A stretch of DNA of 64,000 bases. Source: Amycolatopsis sp. WAC 01376. GTDB lineage: Bacteria; Actinomycetota; Actinomycetes; Mycobacteriales; Pseudonocardiaceae. The stretch's first letter is position 1. Every line of letters starts with the position of its first letter. The position numbers and the translations under genes are program-made. Below are positions 26,227 to 35,307 of this stretch, piece after piece. Under the pieces are notes generated by a model. It did no database searches and was not told where the DNA came from. It saw nothing but the letters and a program-made list of their open reading frames with translations. The DNA is taken from the NCBI RefSeq assembly GCF_003947415.1, contig NZ_QHKL01000008.1, positions 414,600-478,599 on the forward strand, given 5' to 3'.

Positions 26227-26649
26227 ATGTCCGGAGGAACCAGCGGTACCCGCGGCCTGCCCCTCGGCTCGATCGTGCTGTGGGTCGTGCGCGTCGCGCT
26301 CGCGGCCGAGTTCCTCTACAGCGGCTACCTGCTGTTCGCGGGCGGCCACACCGAACAGACCTTCGCCGAGATCGGGCTCGGGCAGTGGCTCCGGTACGTC
26401 ACCGGCGTGCTGGAGGTCGGCGGCGCGATCGGCCTGCTCATCCCCCGCTTCGGCGGGCCGGCGGCGTTGCTGCTGGCGGGCGTCATGCTGGGCGCGAGCG
26501 TCACGGAGCTGTTCATCCTCACCAACGGCGGCCCGGTCCTCCCGCTGATCCTGCTGATCGTCTCCGCGACGCTGGCGTGGTTCCTGCAAGATCAGACCCG
26601 CGCGCTGCTCGGCATCGAGCCGCCCGCCGAGGACGAGGACGACCGCTAG
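26227..26649 (+). CDS. DoxX-like integral membrane protein
   Basis: 140 aa with four hydrophobic segments. The first (LWVVRVALAAEFLYSGYLLF) and the motif VTGVLEVGGAIGLLIPRFGG followed by AALLL are typical of DoxX/SURF4-like proteins. The role is unknown; relatives are implicated in redox or sulfur metabolism. The start at 26227 follows GGAGAAAGAT at a rather long distance; the upstream frame begins inside the repeat. Confidence 0.75.
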   Translation: MSGGTSGTRGLPLGSIVLWVVRVALAAEFLYSGYLLFAGGHTEQTFAEIGLGQWLRYVTGVLEVGGAIGLLIPRFGGPAALLLAGVMLGASVTELFILTNGGPVLPLILLIVSATLAWFLQDQTRALLGIEPPAEDEDDR

Positions 26650-26833
26650 CCCTTCTCGGCGAACGCGCGTCCGTCTTCCTCCGAACGTCGCAACCACCTC
26701 CCGCCGAATGCACCGATCACCGGGACGGTCAACGAAAAACCGCATGTCAGCGCGCCTCGCGAGCACTTGACGGCAGCGCCGAAATCCGGTCATCAGCGTG
26801 ATCACGCACTCACTCAAGGTGAAAGATTGCGGC

Positions 26834-26910
26834 TCGTTTACAACGAACCGGCCACCTGCTTGACAGTCGGAGTGGTACGTACCACGCTGCCCGCATTGGT
26901 CTACACCATT
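26834..26910 (+). promoter_or_regulatory. Regulatory region of the das-like operon, with a DasR-type (dre) site
   Basis: The 307-bp gap (26650-26956) carries three dyads. ATTGGTCTACACCATT (26895-26910) matches the DasR dre consensus around TGGTCTAGACCA. GTGGTACGTACCAC (26872-26885) is a perfect 14-bp palindrome, perhaps a second GntR-type site. TCGTT-tac-AACGA lies at 26834-26846. A TTGACA hexamer (26860-26865) could be the -35. The dre site is 46 bp from the dasA GTG. GlcNAc-6-phosphate-responsive DasR control is inferred from family knowledge. Confidence 0.7.
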
Positions 26911-26956
26911 TTGTGGGAGCCCGGCATCGTGGTCGGGCATCGAAAGGACGGCACGA

Positions 26957-28249
26957 GTGAAGCGCTGGCTCAAGATGACTGCGGGCGCCGCGGCCATCAC
27001 CCTCGCGACGGCGGGCTGCGCCGGTTCCGGCAGTGGCGACAGCACGAATTCGAGCGCTCCGGCCTCGAACGGCACGCTCACGGTCTGGCTCATGACCGGG
27101 ACCGCCCCCGAATCTCTGACGAACTCGCTCCACAAGGAATTCGAAGACGCGCACCCCGGCGTCAAGATCAAGTACGAGATCCAGCAGTGGAACGGCATCC
27201 AGCAGAAACTGACCACCTCGCTGGCCAGTGACAACCCGCCGGACGTGATCGAACTGGGCAACACCCAGACGCCCGCGTTCGCCAACCAGAACGTGCTCGC
27301 CGACCTGAGCTCGAGTGTCGCCGACTTCAACGGCGGCCAGTGGCTCCAGGGCCTCAAGGCTTCGGGCGAGTACGACGGCAAGACCTACGGCGTCCCGTTC
27401 TACGCGGCCAACCGTGAGGTCATCTACCGCAAGGACATGTTCGAGCAGGCCGGTGTCACCGCGACGCCGAAGACGCGCGCGGAGTGGCTCGACGCGGTCA
27501 CCAAGCTCAAGGCCAAGTTCGGCAGCGACCCCGAGTTCCAGGCCGTCTACCACCCCGGCCAGAACTGGTACGAGCTGCTGTCCTACATCTGGGACGAGGG
27601 CGGCGACATCGCCCAGGCCAACGGGAAGTCCTTCAAGTCCACCCTGGACACCCCGCAGGCCAAGGCCGGGCTCGAGTTCTACAAGCAGCTCACCGACGCT
27701 TCGGGCACCAAGGCGCCGAAGGACGCCGACGAGGCCACCCCGCAGCAGGCCGGTATCTACGGCGCGGGCAAGGTCGCGATGATGATCGGTGTCCCGGGCG
27801 AGGTCGACACCGCGGCCAAGACCGACCCGTCGATCAAGGAGAAGTCGGGCGCGTTCCCGATCCCGGGCAAGGCCGCCGGCAAGTCGGCCCCGGTCTTCCT
27901 CGGCGGTTCGAACCTGGTCATCCCGGCCAACAGCAAGAACGCGGCCGCGGCCAAGGACTACATCAAGCTGTTCTCCACCCCGAAGTACCAGACCGAGCTG
28001 GCCAAGGCCGGTTACGTCCCCGGTACCTCGACCGACGTGTCCGCGCTCGACGCGAACCCGCTCACCAAGGTCATGGCCGAGGCGTCCAAGAACGGCCGCG
28101 CCGTGCCGACCAGTCCCAAGTGGGGTGACGTCGAATCGGGCCAGAACCCCATCAAGGACATGCTGACCGCATACCTGACCGGAACGAAATCGCTCGACCA
28201 GGCGACCGCCGACGCCAACGCAGCGCTCGACAAGCTCATCGGCGGATGA
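26957..28249 (+). CDS. dasA: DasA-like chitooligosaccharide ABC transporter substrate-binding lipoprotein
   Basis: 430 aa, family-1 extracellular solute-binding protein. The signal peptide ends in the lipobox ATAGC, followed by a Ser/Gly-rich linker and the binding core TLTVWLMTGTAPESL then IQQWNGIQQKLTTSLASDNP, which closely resembles DasA of Streptomyces. It should bind N,N'-diacetylchitobiose or related chitin fragments at the cell surface. The GTG start follows GAAAGGACG. The dre site upstream and the GH3 hexosaminidase downstream support the assignment; specificity for another disaccharide is possible. Confidence 0.82.
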   Translation: MKRWLKMTAGAAAITLATAGCAGSGSGDSTNSSAPASNGTLTVWLMTGTAPESLTNSLHKEFEDAHPGVKIKYEIQQWNGIQQKLTTSLASDNPPDVIELGNTQTPAFANQNVLADLSSSVADFNGGQWLQGLKASGEYDGKTYGVPFYAANREVIYRKDMFEQAGVTATPKTRAEWLDAVTKLKAKFGSDPEFQAVYHPGQNWYELLSYIWDEGGDIAQANGKSFKSTLDTPQAKAGLEFYKQLTDASGTKAPKDADEATPQQAGIYGAGKVAMMIGVPGEVDTAAKTDPSIKEKSGAFPIPGKAAGKSAPVFLGGSNLVIPANSKNAAAAKDYIKLFSTPKYQTELAKAGYVPGTSTDVSALDANPLTKVMAEASKNGRAVPTSPKWGDVESGQNPIKDMLTAYLTGTKSLDQATADANAALDKLIGG

Positions 28250-29232
28250 CCACTACCAAAGATGTGACGACGCCGGCGGGGTCCTCCCCGCCGGCTTCGC
28301 CGCGCATCAAGCCGCCGAAGTCCAATCGGCGCCTCCGTCTCGGCGAACGGACGGCGCCGTATCTGCTGATCCTCCCCGCGCTGGTCGCGATCCTGGTCCT
28401 GCTGGGCTGGCCGACCCTGCAGCTGATCGGGATCAGTTTCCGCAAGCTCGACCTCCGTGAGCTGGTCTCCGGAGAGATGGTCTGGGTCGGGTTCGAGAAC
28501 TTCTCCGAGATCCTTTCCGACCCCGAATTCTGGGAGATCACCGTCCGCACGCTGGTGTTCACCGCCGCGGTCGTGATCACCACCCTGCTGCTCGCGCTGT
28601 TCATGGCGCTGCTGATGCGGCATCTCAACCCGGTCGTCCGGGTGGTCCTGCAGGTCGCGCTGATCCTCGCGTGGGCGACCCCGGTGCTCGCGACGACCAC
28701 GGTCTTCCAGTGGATCTTCGATCAGCAGTACGGGATCCTGAACAAGACGCTCGCGAAACTCGGCTTCGACGGGTTCATCGGGCATTCCTGGTTCTCCACC
28801 GGGCCGAGCACGCTGACCGTCATCGGTCTGCTGGTCGTCTGGCAGGCCGTGCCGTTCGTGGCGTTCACCCTGTACGCCGGGCTTCTCGGCGTCCCGAAGG
28901 AGCAGTACGAGGCCGCGGGCATCGACGGCGCGAACGCCTGGCAGGCGTTCTGGGCGGTCAGCTGGCCCGCGATCCGGCCGATCCTGACCATGGTCACGTT
29001 CCTGTCGGTCCTGTGGGACTTCAAGCTGTTCGCCCAGGTGTGGGCGATCCGCCAGGGCGGGCCGGACGGCGCCAGCACGACACTGCCGGTCTACATGTAC
29101 CTCAAGGGCCTCGCGGGCAACCACTTCGGCCTGGCGGCGACCGCCGCGCTGCTGATGATGCTCGTGCTGATCCTGCTCACCGCCCGGTACGTCCAGCTGC
29201 TGGTGCGCACGAAGGAGGCCGACCTGTCATGA
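28246..29232 (+). CDS. dasB: DasB-like sugar ABC transporter permease (MalF type)
   Basis: 328 aa, six membrane segments after a hydrophilic N-terminus (about 40 residues). The permease EAA loop for ATPase contact is EQYEAAGIDGANAWQAFW. Its ATG overlaps the stop of the binding-protein gene (ATGA). As in the Streptomyces das system there is no dedicated ATPase gene; a shared MsiK-type ATPase is presumably encoded elsewhere. Confidence 0.88.
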   Translation: MTTTKDVTTPAGSSPPASPRIKPPKSNRRLRLGERTAPYLLILPALVAILVLLGWPTLQLIGISFRKLDLRELVSGEMVWVGFENFSEILSDPEFWEITVRTLVFTAAVVITTLLLALFMALLMRHLNPVVRVVLQVALILAWATPVLATTTVFQWIFDQQYGILNKTLAKLGFDGFIGHSWFSTGPSTLTVIGLLVVWQAVPFVAFTLYAGLLGVPKEQYEAAGIDGANAWQAFWAVSWPAIRPILTMVTFLSVLWDFKLFAQVWAIRQGGPDGASTTLPVYMYLKGLAGNHFGLAATAALLMMLVLILLTARYVQLLVRTKEADLS

Positions 29233-30059
29233 AGAAGTCCCTGATCCAGCGGATCGGCCTCGGCACGTTCGGGGTGATCGTGGCCCTCCTGTTCGTCTTC
29301 CCGACGTACTGGATGGTCACGTCGTCGCTGAAGACGCCGGGCGAGGTCCTGTCACCGAACTACGACCTCATCCCGCTCTCGGTGACGTTCGAAAACTTCA
29401 TCACGGCGCTGACGAAACCCGGGTTCACCACCTATCTCGCCAACAGCCTGATCGTCACGATCGGCGCGGTGCTGTGCTCGCTCGTCGCGGGCGTACTGGC
29501 CGCGGTCACCTTGTCCCGTATGCGCTTCCGCGGGCGCAAGGGTTTCCTGATGCTGGTGCTGGTCGCGCAGCTCGCACCGTTCGAGGCGCTGCTGATCCCG
29601 ATGTACCTGCTGATGCGGGACGCCGGGTTGCTCAACCAGCTGCCTTCGCTGCTGCTGGTGTACTTCGCGGCGACGCTGCCCTTCACGTGCTGGATGCTTT
29701 ACGGCTTCGTCAACGGCATCCCGTACGACCTGGAAGAAGCCGCGATGATCGACGGTTGCAGCCGGGCGGGCGCGTTCCGCCGGGTGACGCTGCCGCTGCT
29801 CGCGCCGGGACTGGTGACCACGTCGGTGTTCAGCTTCATCACCGCGTGGAACGAGTTCCTGTTCGCGTTCGTGTTCATGCGCGACCAGAGCAAGCAGACG
29901 CTGCCGGTGTGGCTTTCGTCGTTCCGGACGGCGTTTTCCGTGGACTGGGGCGGCATCATGGCGGCGTCGGTGATCTACGCCGTGCCCGCGCTGGTGTTCT
30001 TCATCCTCGTCCAGCGCAAGCTCGTGTCCAACCTGACCGCAGGCGCAGTGAAGGGATAA
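29229..30059 (+). CDS. dasC: DasC-like sugar ABC transporter permease (MalG type)
   Basis: 276 aa, six membrane segments; the EAA loop is YDLEEAAMIDGCSRAGAFRR. The ATG overlaps the TGA of the preceding permease (ATGA), so translation is coupled. It completes the membrane core of the chitooligosaccharide importer together with the upstream permease. Confidence 0.9.
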   Translation: MKKSLIQRIGLGTFGVIVALLFVFPTYWMVTSSLKTPGEVLSPNYDLIPLSVTFENFITALTKPGFTTYLANSLIVTIGAVLCSLVAGVLAAVTLSRMRFRGRKGFLMLVLVAQLAPFEALLIPMYLLMRDAGLLNQLPSLLLVYFAATLPFTCWMLYGFVNGIPYDLEEAAMIDGCSRAGAFRRVTLPLLAPGLVTTSVFSFITAWNEFLFAFVFMRDQSKQTLPVWLSSFRTAFSVDWGGIMAASVIYAVPALVFFILVQRKLVSNLTAGAVKG

Positions 30060-30062
30060 GCG

Positions 30063-31508
30063 TTGTCTTCACCGGAAAAGTTGGCCGGATCCGTTCTCGT
30101 GTCGGGCTTCGACGGCACGACCGCACCGGATTGGCTGCGGCGCAAGGTGGCCGAAGGCCTCGGTGGCGCGATCCTGTTCGGCCGCAACGTGGTCGACGAC
30201 GAGCAGGTGGCCGCGCTCAGCGAGCAGCTGCGGGCGGAACGGCCCGACGTGCTCATCGGCATCGACGAGGAGGGCGGTGACGTCACCCGGCTCGACGTCG
30301 CCACCGGCTCGTTCGTCCCGGGACCGCTCGCACTCGGCGCCGCGGACGACGTCGAGCTGACGGCGTCGGTCGCCGCGGCGCTCGGCGAGCGGCTGGCCGC
30401 CTGCGGGGTCACGATCAACTTCGCCCCGTGCGCGGATCTGACCCTGGCGGCGGAGGATCCCTCGATCGGGGTCCGGGCGTTCGGTTCGGATCCGGTGAAG
30501 GCGTCGCCGCATGTCGCGGCGTACATCACCGGTCTGCAGAAGTACGGCGTCGCCGCGTCGGCCAAGCATTTCCCCGGGCACGGGGCGGCCACCGACGATT
30601 CGCATCACGCGTTGCCGGTGCTTCCCCGGACCGAGGCGGAACTGCACGCGATCGAGCTCGTCCCGTTCAAGGCCGCGATCGCGGCAGGCGTGCGCTCGGT
30701 GATGACCGGGCACCTCGTCGTGCCCGCGTGGGGTGAACTGCCCGCGACGCTCAACCCGAAGGCGCTCACCGACGTCCTGCGCGGCGAACTCGGCTTCACC
30801 GGCGCGGTGATCACCGACGCGCTCGACATGGGTGCCGTCGCGGGCGAACTCGGCAAGACCGAGGGCGTCGGCCGGGCGGCGGTGCGGGCGCTGATCGCCG
30901 GCGCCGACGCGCTCTGCCTGGGTGGCGTGTCGTTCGAAGAGGACGAGCTGAACCGGATCGCGGCGGTCATCGCGGCCGCGGTCGAAGCCGGCGAGCTGCC
31001 GCTGGAGCGGCTGGCCGAGGCTTCGGAACGGGTCGCCGCGCTCGGCGCTCCCCCGGTGTCGACGCCGATCTCGCCGGTCGACCACCGGCTCGGCCTGGAG
31101 GCGGCGCGCAAGGCGCTGCGGATCCAGGGTTCGCCGAAGCTGGCCGGACCGCCGCTGGTGATCGACATCGAGACCGAGCCGATCATCGCGGCGGGCCCGA
31201 TGCCGTGGGGGCTCGGCTCGCATCTGACCGAACTCGTGCCCGGCACGCGCGCGCTCAAGGTCACCGCGGATGAGATCGCGACCGCGATCGACGCCGTCCA
31301 CGGTGCCCGCGACCTCGTGATCGTGACGCGCGAGGCGCACCGGCACCCCGAGGTGCGCGAGTTCCTCGACTGGCTCCGGGAGGCAGGCGTGGACTACATC
31401 CGGGTCGAGACCGGCGTGCCGGGGCCGGACACCGGCGACGGGCCGCGGATCGACACGTTCAGCGGGTCCTACGTCAGCCTCCGCGCCGCCGCGGAGTACC
31501 TGGCCTGA
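30063..31508 (+). CDS. dasD: GH3 beta-N-acetylhexosaminidase (DasD/NagZ-like)
   Basis: 481 aa, cytoplasmic. The GH3 hexosaminidase signature KHFPGHGAATDDSHH (about 168-182) carries the Asp-His acid/base pair, and the nucleophile is Asp252 in ITDALDMGAV. It should cleave imported chitobiose to GlcNAc. The TTG start at 30063 follows GAAGGGAT at good distance and begins 3 bp after the permease stop. The gene order transporter-hexosaminidase parallels dasABC-dasD of Streptomyces. The C-terminal domain (from about 345) is the usual GH3 extension. Confidence 0.88.
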   Translation: MSSPEKLAGSVLVSGFDGTTAPDWLRRKVAEGLGGAILFGRNVVDDEQVAALSEQLRAERPDVLIGIDEEGGDVTRLDVATGSFVPGPLALGAADDVELTASVAAALGERLAACGVTINFAPCADLTLAAEDPSIGVRAFGSDPVKASPHVAAYITGLQKYGVAASAKHFPGHGAATDDSHHALPVLPRTEAELHAIELVPFKAAIAAGVRSVMTGHLVVPAWGELPATLNPKALTDVLRGELGFTGAVITDALDMGAVAGELGKTEGVGRAAVRALIAGADALCLGGVSFEEDELNRIAAVIAAAVEAGELPLERLAEASERVAALGAPPVSTPISPVDHRLGLEAARKALRIQGSPKLAGPPLVIDIETEPIIAAGPMPWGLGSHLTELVPGTRALKVTADEIATAIDAVHGARDLVIVTREAHRHPEVREFLDWLREAGVDYIRVETGVPGPDTGDGPRIDTFSGSYVSLRAAAEYLA

Positions 31509-31519
31509 CCTGACCCTGT

Positions 31520-31583
31520 CGCATTTCGTCCTCTGAATGCGGTACTTGCGTATGCATGTACCGCATTCAGAGGACTAATTGCG
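31520..31583. repeat. Long hairpin built from two inverted family C units
   Basis: Left arm 31520-31545 and right arm 31558-31583 are inverse complements with three mismatches in 26; the core of each is GTCCTCTGAATGCGGTAC or its complement, and the centre TTGCGTATGCAT is partly palindromic. It begins 12 bp after the hexosaminidase stop and is probably its terminator. Confidence 0.7.
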
Positions 31584-31657
31584 TTATTCGGTTGCGGTGC
31601 GGGAACCGGGGTGTTGTAGTCGCTGAAGATCGGTACCCGGCCCAGGAGATGATCGAC

Positions 31658-32620
31658 TTGGTTTCACGGCTCGGAGTCAGGATCCCGCGCGAACTGCCCG
31701 CCGCCCGGCTGAAGAGTCTGGCCCAGCGAGCGGAGCAGGAGGGCCTGGACGAGGTCTGGATCGTCGAGGACTGCTTCTACGCGGGCGGGATCGCCACGGC
31801 GTCGGCGGTGCTGGCGTCGACCGAGAAGATCACCCTCGGCATCGGCATCATGCCCGCGGTGGCCAGGAATCCGGCCATCGCGGCGATGGAGATCGCGGCA
31901 CTGGCGGAGCTGTACCCGGGACGCCTCATCGTCGGGTTCGGGCACGGCGTGCCGAGCTGGATGCGGCAGATCAACGCGTGGCCGAAGTCGGCGCTGGCCG
32001 CGTTCGAGGAGACGCTGACGGTCATCCGGCGGTTGCTGGCGGGTGAGCGGGTCTCCTTCGAGGGCAAGCACGTCCGGCTGGACGAAGTCGAGCTGGAGTT
32101 CCCGCCCGCGATACCGCCGAAGCTCATCGCCGGCGTCCGCGGCCCGAAGTCCCTCGCCGCCGCGGGGCGGGTGGCCGACGGGACGCTCCTCGCCGAACCG
32201 GCGACGCCGGAGTACGTGCGCGCGACCCGGGACGTCATCGGCGTCGAGGGTCATTCGATCGCCGCCTACAACTGGCTGTCCCTCGACGCCGATCCCGAGC
32301 GGGCGCGTGAGCGCGCCCGGGCCGACGTCGCTTCCGCGATCGGGCCGAACTCGGGCCCGGCGCTGGAGCCGCTCGACTTCGGCGCCGAGATCCTCGCCGA
32401 GGTCAAGGCCGCCACCGACCGGGCAGACCTGGCGCGACGGCTGCGGCCGGAGTGGATCGACAGGCTGAGCATCAGCGGCACGCTCGACCGGTGCGCCGAG
32501 CAGATCCGCGCGCTGTACGCGGCCGGGACCGAATCCGTCATCCTGCTCCCCTTGCTCGGCGAGCCGGAGGAGGAGTCCTTCGCCGCCGCGGGCCGGATCG
32601 CGTCGGCCCTGCGCGGCTGA
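31658..32620 (+). CDS. LLM-class (F420- or FMN-dependent) oxidoreductase
   Basis: 320 aa, bacterial-luciferase-like TIM barrel. N-terminal LGVRIPRELPAARLKSLAQR, then AEQEGLDEVWIVEDCFYAGG, later ITLGIGIMPAVARNPAIAAM and RLIVGFGHGVPSWM, typical of F420-dependent LLM enzymes (MER/FGD-like). The TTG at 31658 is chosen because AGGAG (31644-31648) lies nine bases upstream; the ATG at 31649 follows that AGGAG with no gap. A redox role with F420 fits the F420-NADP-oxidoreductase-like gene at 33887. Confidence 0.85.
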   Translation: MVSRLGVRIPRELPAARLKSLAQRAEQEGLDEVWIVEDCFYAGGIATASAVLASTEKITLGIGIMPAVARNPAIAAMEIAALAELYPGRLIVGFGHGVPSWMRQINAWPKSALAAFEETLTVIRRLLAGERVSFEGKHVRLDEVELEFPPAIPPKLIAGVRGPKSLAAAGRVADGTLLAEPATPEYVRATRDVIGVEGHSIAAYNWLSLDADPERARERARADVASAIGPNSGPALEPLDFGAEILAEVKAATDRADLARRLRPEWIDRLSISGTLDRCAEQIRALYAAGTESVILLPLLGEPEEESFAAAGRIASALRG

Positions 32621-32633
32621 CCCCACCGCATTT

Positions 32634-32968
32634 ATTGCGAGGAAAGGCGAACGTGGCGTGTTCCCAGGCGAGGTCAGTGGTGGGGCGAAGGCTCCCTTCG
32701 CTGCGTCTGATGCGGTGAAGGACGCCTTCGGACCTGGTTCGACGGCGGCAGCGACTCGCGAGTGAGCCCGCGACACTCCTTGACTATCCACAAAGGACGC
32801 TTTTCAGAGCGCGGATGCCCGGTTTAGGGTATTTGCGTGATTTCGCGTGGGGGTCGTGAGTGGTAATGAGCGTTAGAACGCTCGTTACCACTCACGACCC
32901 CCCACTCAAGACGCGGCCGGCTCCCGTGGTCAGTCCAGAGCTACGCCACGTTCGCCTTACCCCTCAAT
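32634..32968. repeat. MITE-like repeat element D3 with an internal hairpin
   Basis: Terminal repeats 32634-32659 and 32943-32968 match at 23 of 26 positions and share the core AAGGCGAACGTGGCGT. The interior has a decayed family A palindrome (about 32687-32731) and a strong hairpin at 32849-32902 (26-bp arms with one mismatch, 2-nt loop) starting GGGGGTCGTGAGTGGTAA. The right end runs into a family C unit (32966-32983) and supplies the stop codon of the dehydrogenase at 32964. No coding potential is seen in this gap. Confidence 0.7.
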
Positions 32969-33848
32969 AGTCCTCTGAATGCGTCCTGGGGTGGACTTCG
33001 AGGGCCTTGACGACGGCGACCATGTCCGCGTCGCCGAATCCGAGCCGCGCGGTCTCGGCGTAGAGGGCGCGGGACGCCTCGATCAGCGGCAACGTGAGTC
33101 CCGCTTCCCTTGCCGCCGCCGCGATCAGCTCGACATTGGCCAGGACGTTCGCGATCGAGGCCTGCGGCGCGAAGTCCTCCTCGACCAGTTTGGGCGCCTT
33201 GACCCGCAGGATCGGACTGGCCAGCTGCCCGGCGCCGAGGACACCGGCGAGCACGCCGAGGTCGAGCCCGTGCGTCCGCGCGAAGTGCACGGTCTCAGCC
33301 AGGCTGGTCACGACCGCGGTCAGGTGCACGTTGACCGCCAGCTTCATCAGGAGCCCGTTGGGGACCGGCCCGCACTCCACGGTTTCCCGGCACAACGGCC
33401 CGAACAGCTCCCGGATCTCCTCGATCGCCTTCGGGTCACCGGCGAGCATGGCGACCAGTTCACCCGCCTCCGCCGGAACCCGCGAGCCGGAAACCGGCGC
33501 CTCCACGTACTTCGCCCCGTCCGCGAGGAGCTCCGACTCGATCGCGCGGGAATGCTCCGGCGCCGTCGTTCCCATGTGGACGATCGTGCGGCCCGCCAGC
33601 GCGGGCCCTCCGCGCTCGAGCACCGCGTCGACGGCGGCCGCGTCCTTCAGCATCAGAAACACGACTTCGCACCGCTCGAAGAGTGCTGCCGCGTCGTCGA
33701 CGGCTTCGGCGCCCGCGGCCACCTGCTCCGCCGCCCGGCCAGGCGTGCGATTCCACACGAGCAACGGGATTCCGGCCCGCGCCAGGTTCACCGCCATCGG
33801 CCCACCCATACTGCCCAGCCCGGCGAAACCGACTCTGGAGATGCCCAT
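32964..33848 (-). CDS. NAD(P)-dependent beta-hydroxyacid dehydrogenase (HIBADH family)
   Basis: 294 aa. N-terminal Rossmann motif GFAGLGSMGGPMAVNLARAG, substrate motif APVSGSRVPAEAGELVAML, and the C-terminal catalytic Lys region NGLLMKLAVN (GxxGxGxxxK-like). It oxidises a 3-hydroxyacid or reduces the matching semialdehyde; the substrate is unknown. The last residues (THSEDY) and the TGA stop are encoded by the family C/D3 repeat, so the original C-terminus has been replaced. The ATG at 33848 begins the Rossmann domain. Confidence 0.88.
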   Translation of the reverse strand: MGISRVGFAGLGSMGGPMAVNLARAGIPLLVWNRTPGRAAEQVAAGAEAVDDAAALFERCEVVFLMLKDAAAVDAVLERGGPALAGRTIVHMGTTAPEHSRAIESELLADGAKYVEAPVSGSRVPAEAGELVAMLAGDPKAIEEIRELFGPLCRETVECGPVPNGLLMKLAVNVHLTAVVTSLAETVHFARTHGLDLGVLAGVLGAGQLASPILRVKAPKLVEEDFAPQASIANVLANVELIAAAAREAGLTLPLIEASRALYAETARLGFGDADMVAVVKALEVHPRTHSEDY

Positions 33849-33886
33849 GGGACCTACTTTGCCCGATGGCGGGCGGCGCCGGGGGC

Positions 33887-34510
33887 TCAGCCGGTGAATT
33901 CGTCGACGCCGAGGGCGAAGTCCCAGTGGCCGACCCCGTTGCGGGCGAGGCCCATCGTGACCACACCCATTCCTTCCAGCCAGTGCGCCATCTTCAGGCC
34001 GCCAACGTCCAGCGGGCGCAGCCCGAGGCTCTCGATGAAGGCCGCCACGCCCGTCTTGGCCCGCGCGTCGTCGCCGGCGATGAAGACGTTCGGCCTGCCC
34101 TTCTCCAGGACATTGCGGAAGACGGTGTTGAACGCCTTCACCACGCTCGCGCCCGCCGGGGCCACCTTGGCGGCTTCCTGCGCGATCGAGGTCTCCTCGC
34201 GGTGGGCCAGTCCGTCGGCCGTGGCGTTGAAGGGGTTGCTGATGTCGACGATGACCTTGCCCGCGAGGGCGTCTCCGTACTCGGCGACGACCGGAACGAC
34301 ACCGTCGGCCAACAGGGCCGTGACAACGATGTCCCCGGCCGGGACGGCGCCCCACTCGCCCGCCGCCGCGCCGCCGCCCAGTGCCTTGGCCAGGTCATCG
34401 GCCTTGGCCCGATCCCGTCCCATGACCTCGACGGTGTTGCCGCCCGCGACCGCGAGCGTGCCGATGGTCCGGGCCATGTTCCCCGTACCGATGAGGGTGA
34501 TGCTGCTCAT
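33887..34510 (-). CDS. NADPH:F420 oxidoreductase-like protein (NAD(P)-binding)
   Basis: 207 aa. Single Rossmann domain with ITLIGTGNMARTIGTLAVAG and the family features ISNPFNATADG and VKAFNTVF, matching the F420_oxidored/NpdG family. It may transfer hydride between NADPH and F420. It lies 30 bp downstream of the SDR gene on the same strand and forms a small redox operon with the SDR and epimerase genes. Confidence 0.82.
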   Translation of the reverse strand: MSSITLIGTGNMARTIGTLAVAGGNTVEVMGRDRAKADDLAKALGGGAAAGEWGAVPAGDIVVTALLADGVVPVVAEYGDALAGKVIVDISNPFNATADGLAHREETSIAQEAAKVAPAGASVVKAFNTVFRNVLEKGRPNVFIAGDDARAKTGVAAFIESLGLRPLDVGGLKMAHWLEGMGVVTMGLARNGVGHWDFALGVDEFTG

Positions 34511-34540
34511 GAGGTGTGCTCTCTTCTGTTCTCGAGTGGT

Positions 34541-35275
34541 TCAGACGGCGGTGGTGCCGGCGTCGGCGACCAGTTCCAGGCCGTTGACGTAGCTGGAGTC
34601 GTCGGAGGCGAGGAACAGGGCGACGGTGGCGATTTCTTCGGGACGGCCCATCTTTCCGCGGGGAATGAGGGATTCGAACGCGTCCTTGGTCGCCTCGTCG
34701 AACAGTTCTTCCTGTTTGGCGGTGGCGACCTGGCCGGGGGTCAGGACGTTCACCCGGATCTTGCGGTCGCGCAGTTCGTTGAGCCAAACGCGGGCCCATG
34801 CCTGCTGGACGGCTTTGCTTCCCGCGTAGAGGCTCCAGCCGGGGAAGGCGCCGAGGGAGGCGTTGGATCCGGTCATGAGGATCGAGCCGTTGTCGTTGAT
34901 CAGCGGCAGTGCCTTCTGCACGGTGAACAGGGTGCCGCGCGCGTTGAGCGAGAAGGCACGGTGGAACTGTTCCTCGGTGATCTCCCCGAGAACGGCGGGT
35001 TCACCCATCCCGGCGCTGGCCCACAACACGTCGATCGAGCCCTTTTCCCGTCTGACGGTGTCGTACAAGCGGTCCAGGTCGCCCAGATCGGCCGCGTCAC
35101 CCTGAACGGCGGTGACGTTGCGGCCGATCAGCTTGACGGCGTCGTCCAGTGCTTCCTGCCGCCGGGCCTGGATGAAGACGTGCGCTCCTTCGTCTACGAA
35201 CAGTTTGGCGCCTGCCAACGCCATGCCGGTGGATCCGCCGGTGATCACCGCTACCTTGCCATCGAGCTTTCCCAC
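34541..35275 (-). CDS. SDR-family NAD(P)-dependent oxidoreductase
   Basis: 244 aa classical short-chain dehydrogenase: VAVITGGSTGMALAGAKLF (TGxxxGxG variant), WASAGMGEP (NNAG position), catalytic Ser in LMTGSNAS, and YxxxK in SLYAGSKAV. The GTG at 35275 is chosen because AAAGGAG lies five bases upstream; the GTG at 35281 overlaps that site. The substrate is unknown. Confidence 0.88.
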   Translation of the reverse strand: MGKLDGKVAVITGGSTGMALAGAKLFVDEGAHVFIQARRQEALDDAVKLIGRNVTAVQGDAADLGDLDRLYDTVRREKGSIDVLWASAGMGEPAVLGEITEEQFHRAFSLNARGTLFTVQKALPLINDNGSILMTGSNASLGAFPGWSLYAGSKAVQQAWARVWLNELRDRKIRVNVLTPGQVATAKQEELFDEATKDAFESLIPRGKMGRPEEIATVALFLASDDSSYVNGLELVADAGTTAV

Positions 35276-35307
35276 GATCACTCCTTTGAATTAATGGGTA
35301 AATGCCG

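Noticed and set aside
31556..31657. N-terminal extension of the LLM oxidoreductase
   Set aside because: The first codons lie in the family C hairpin and the translation there does not look like protein; the TTG at 31658 has a spaced ribosome site.
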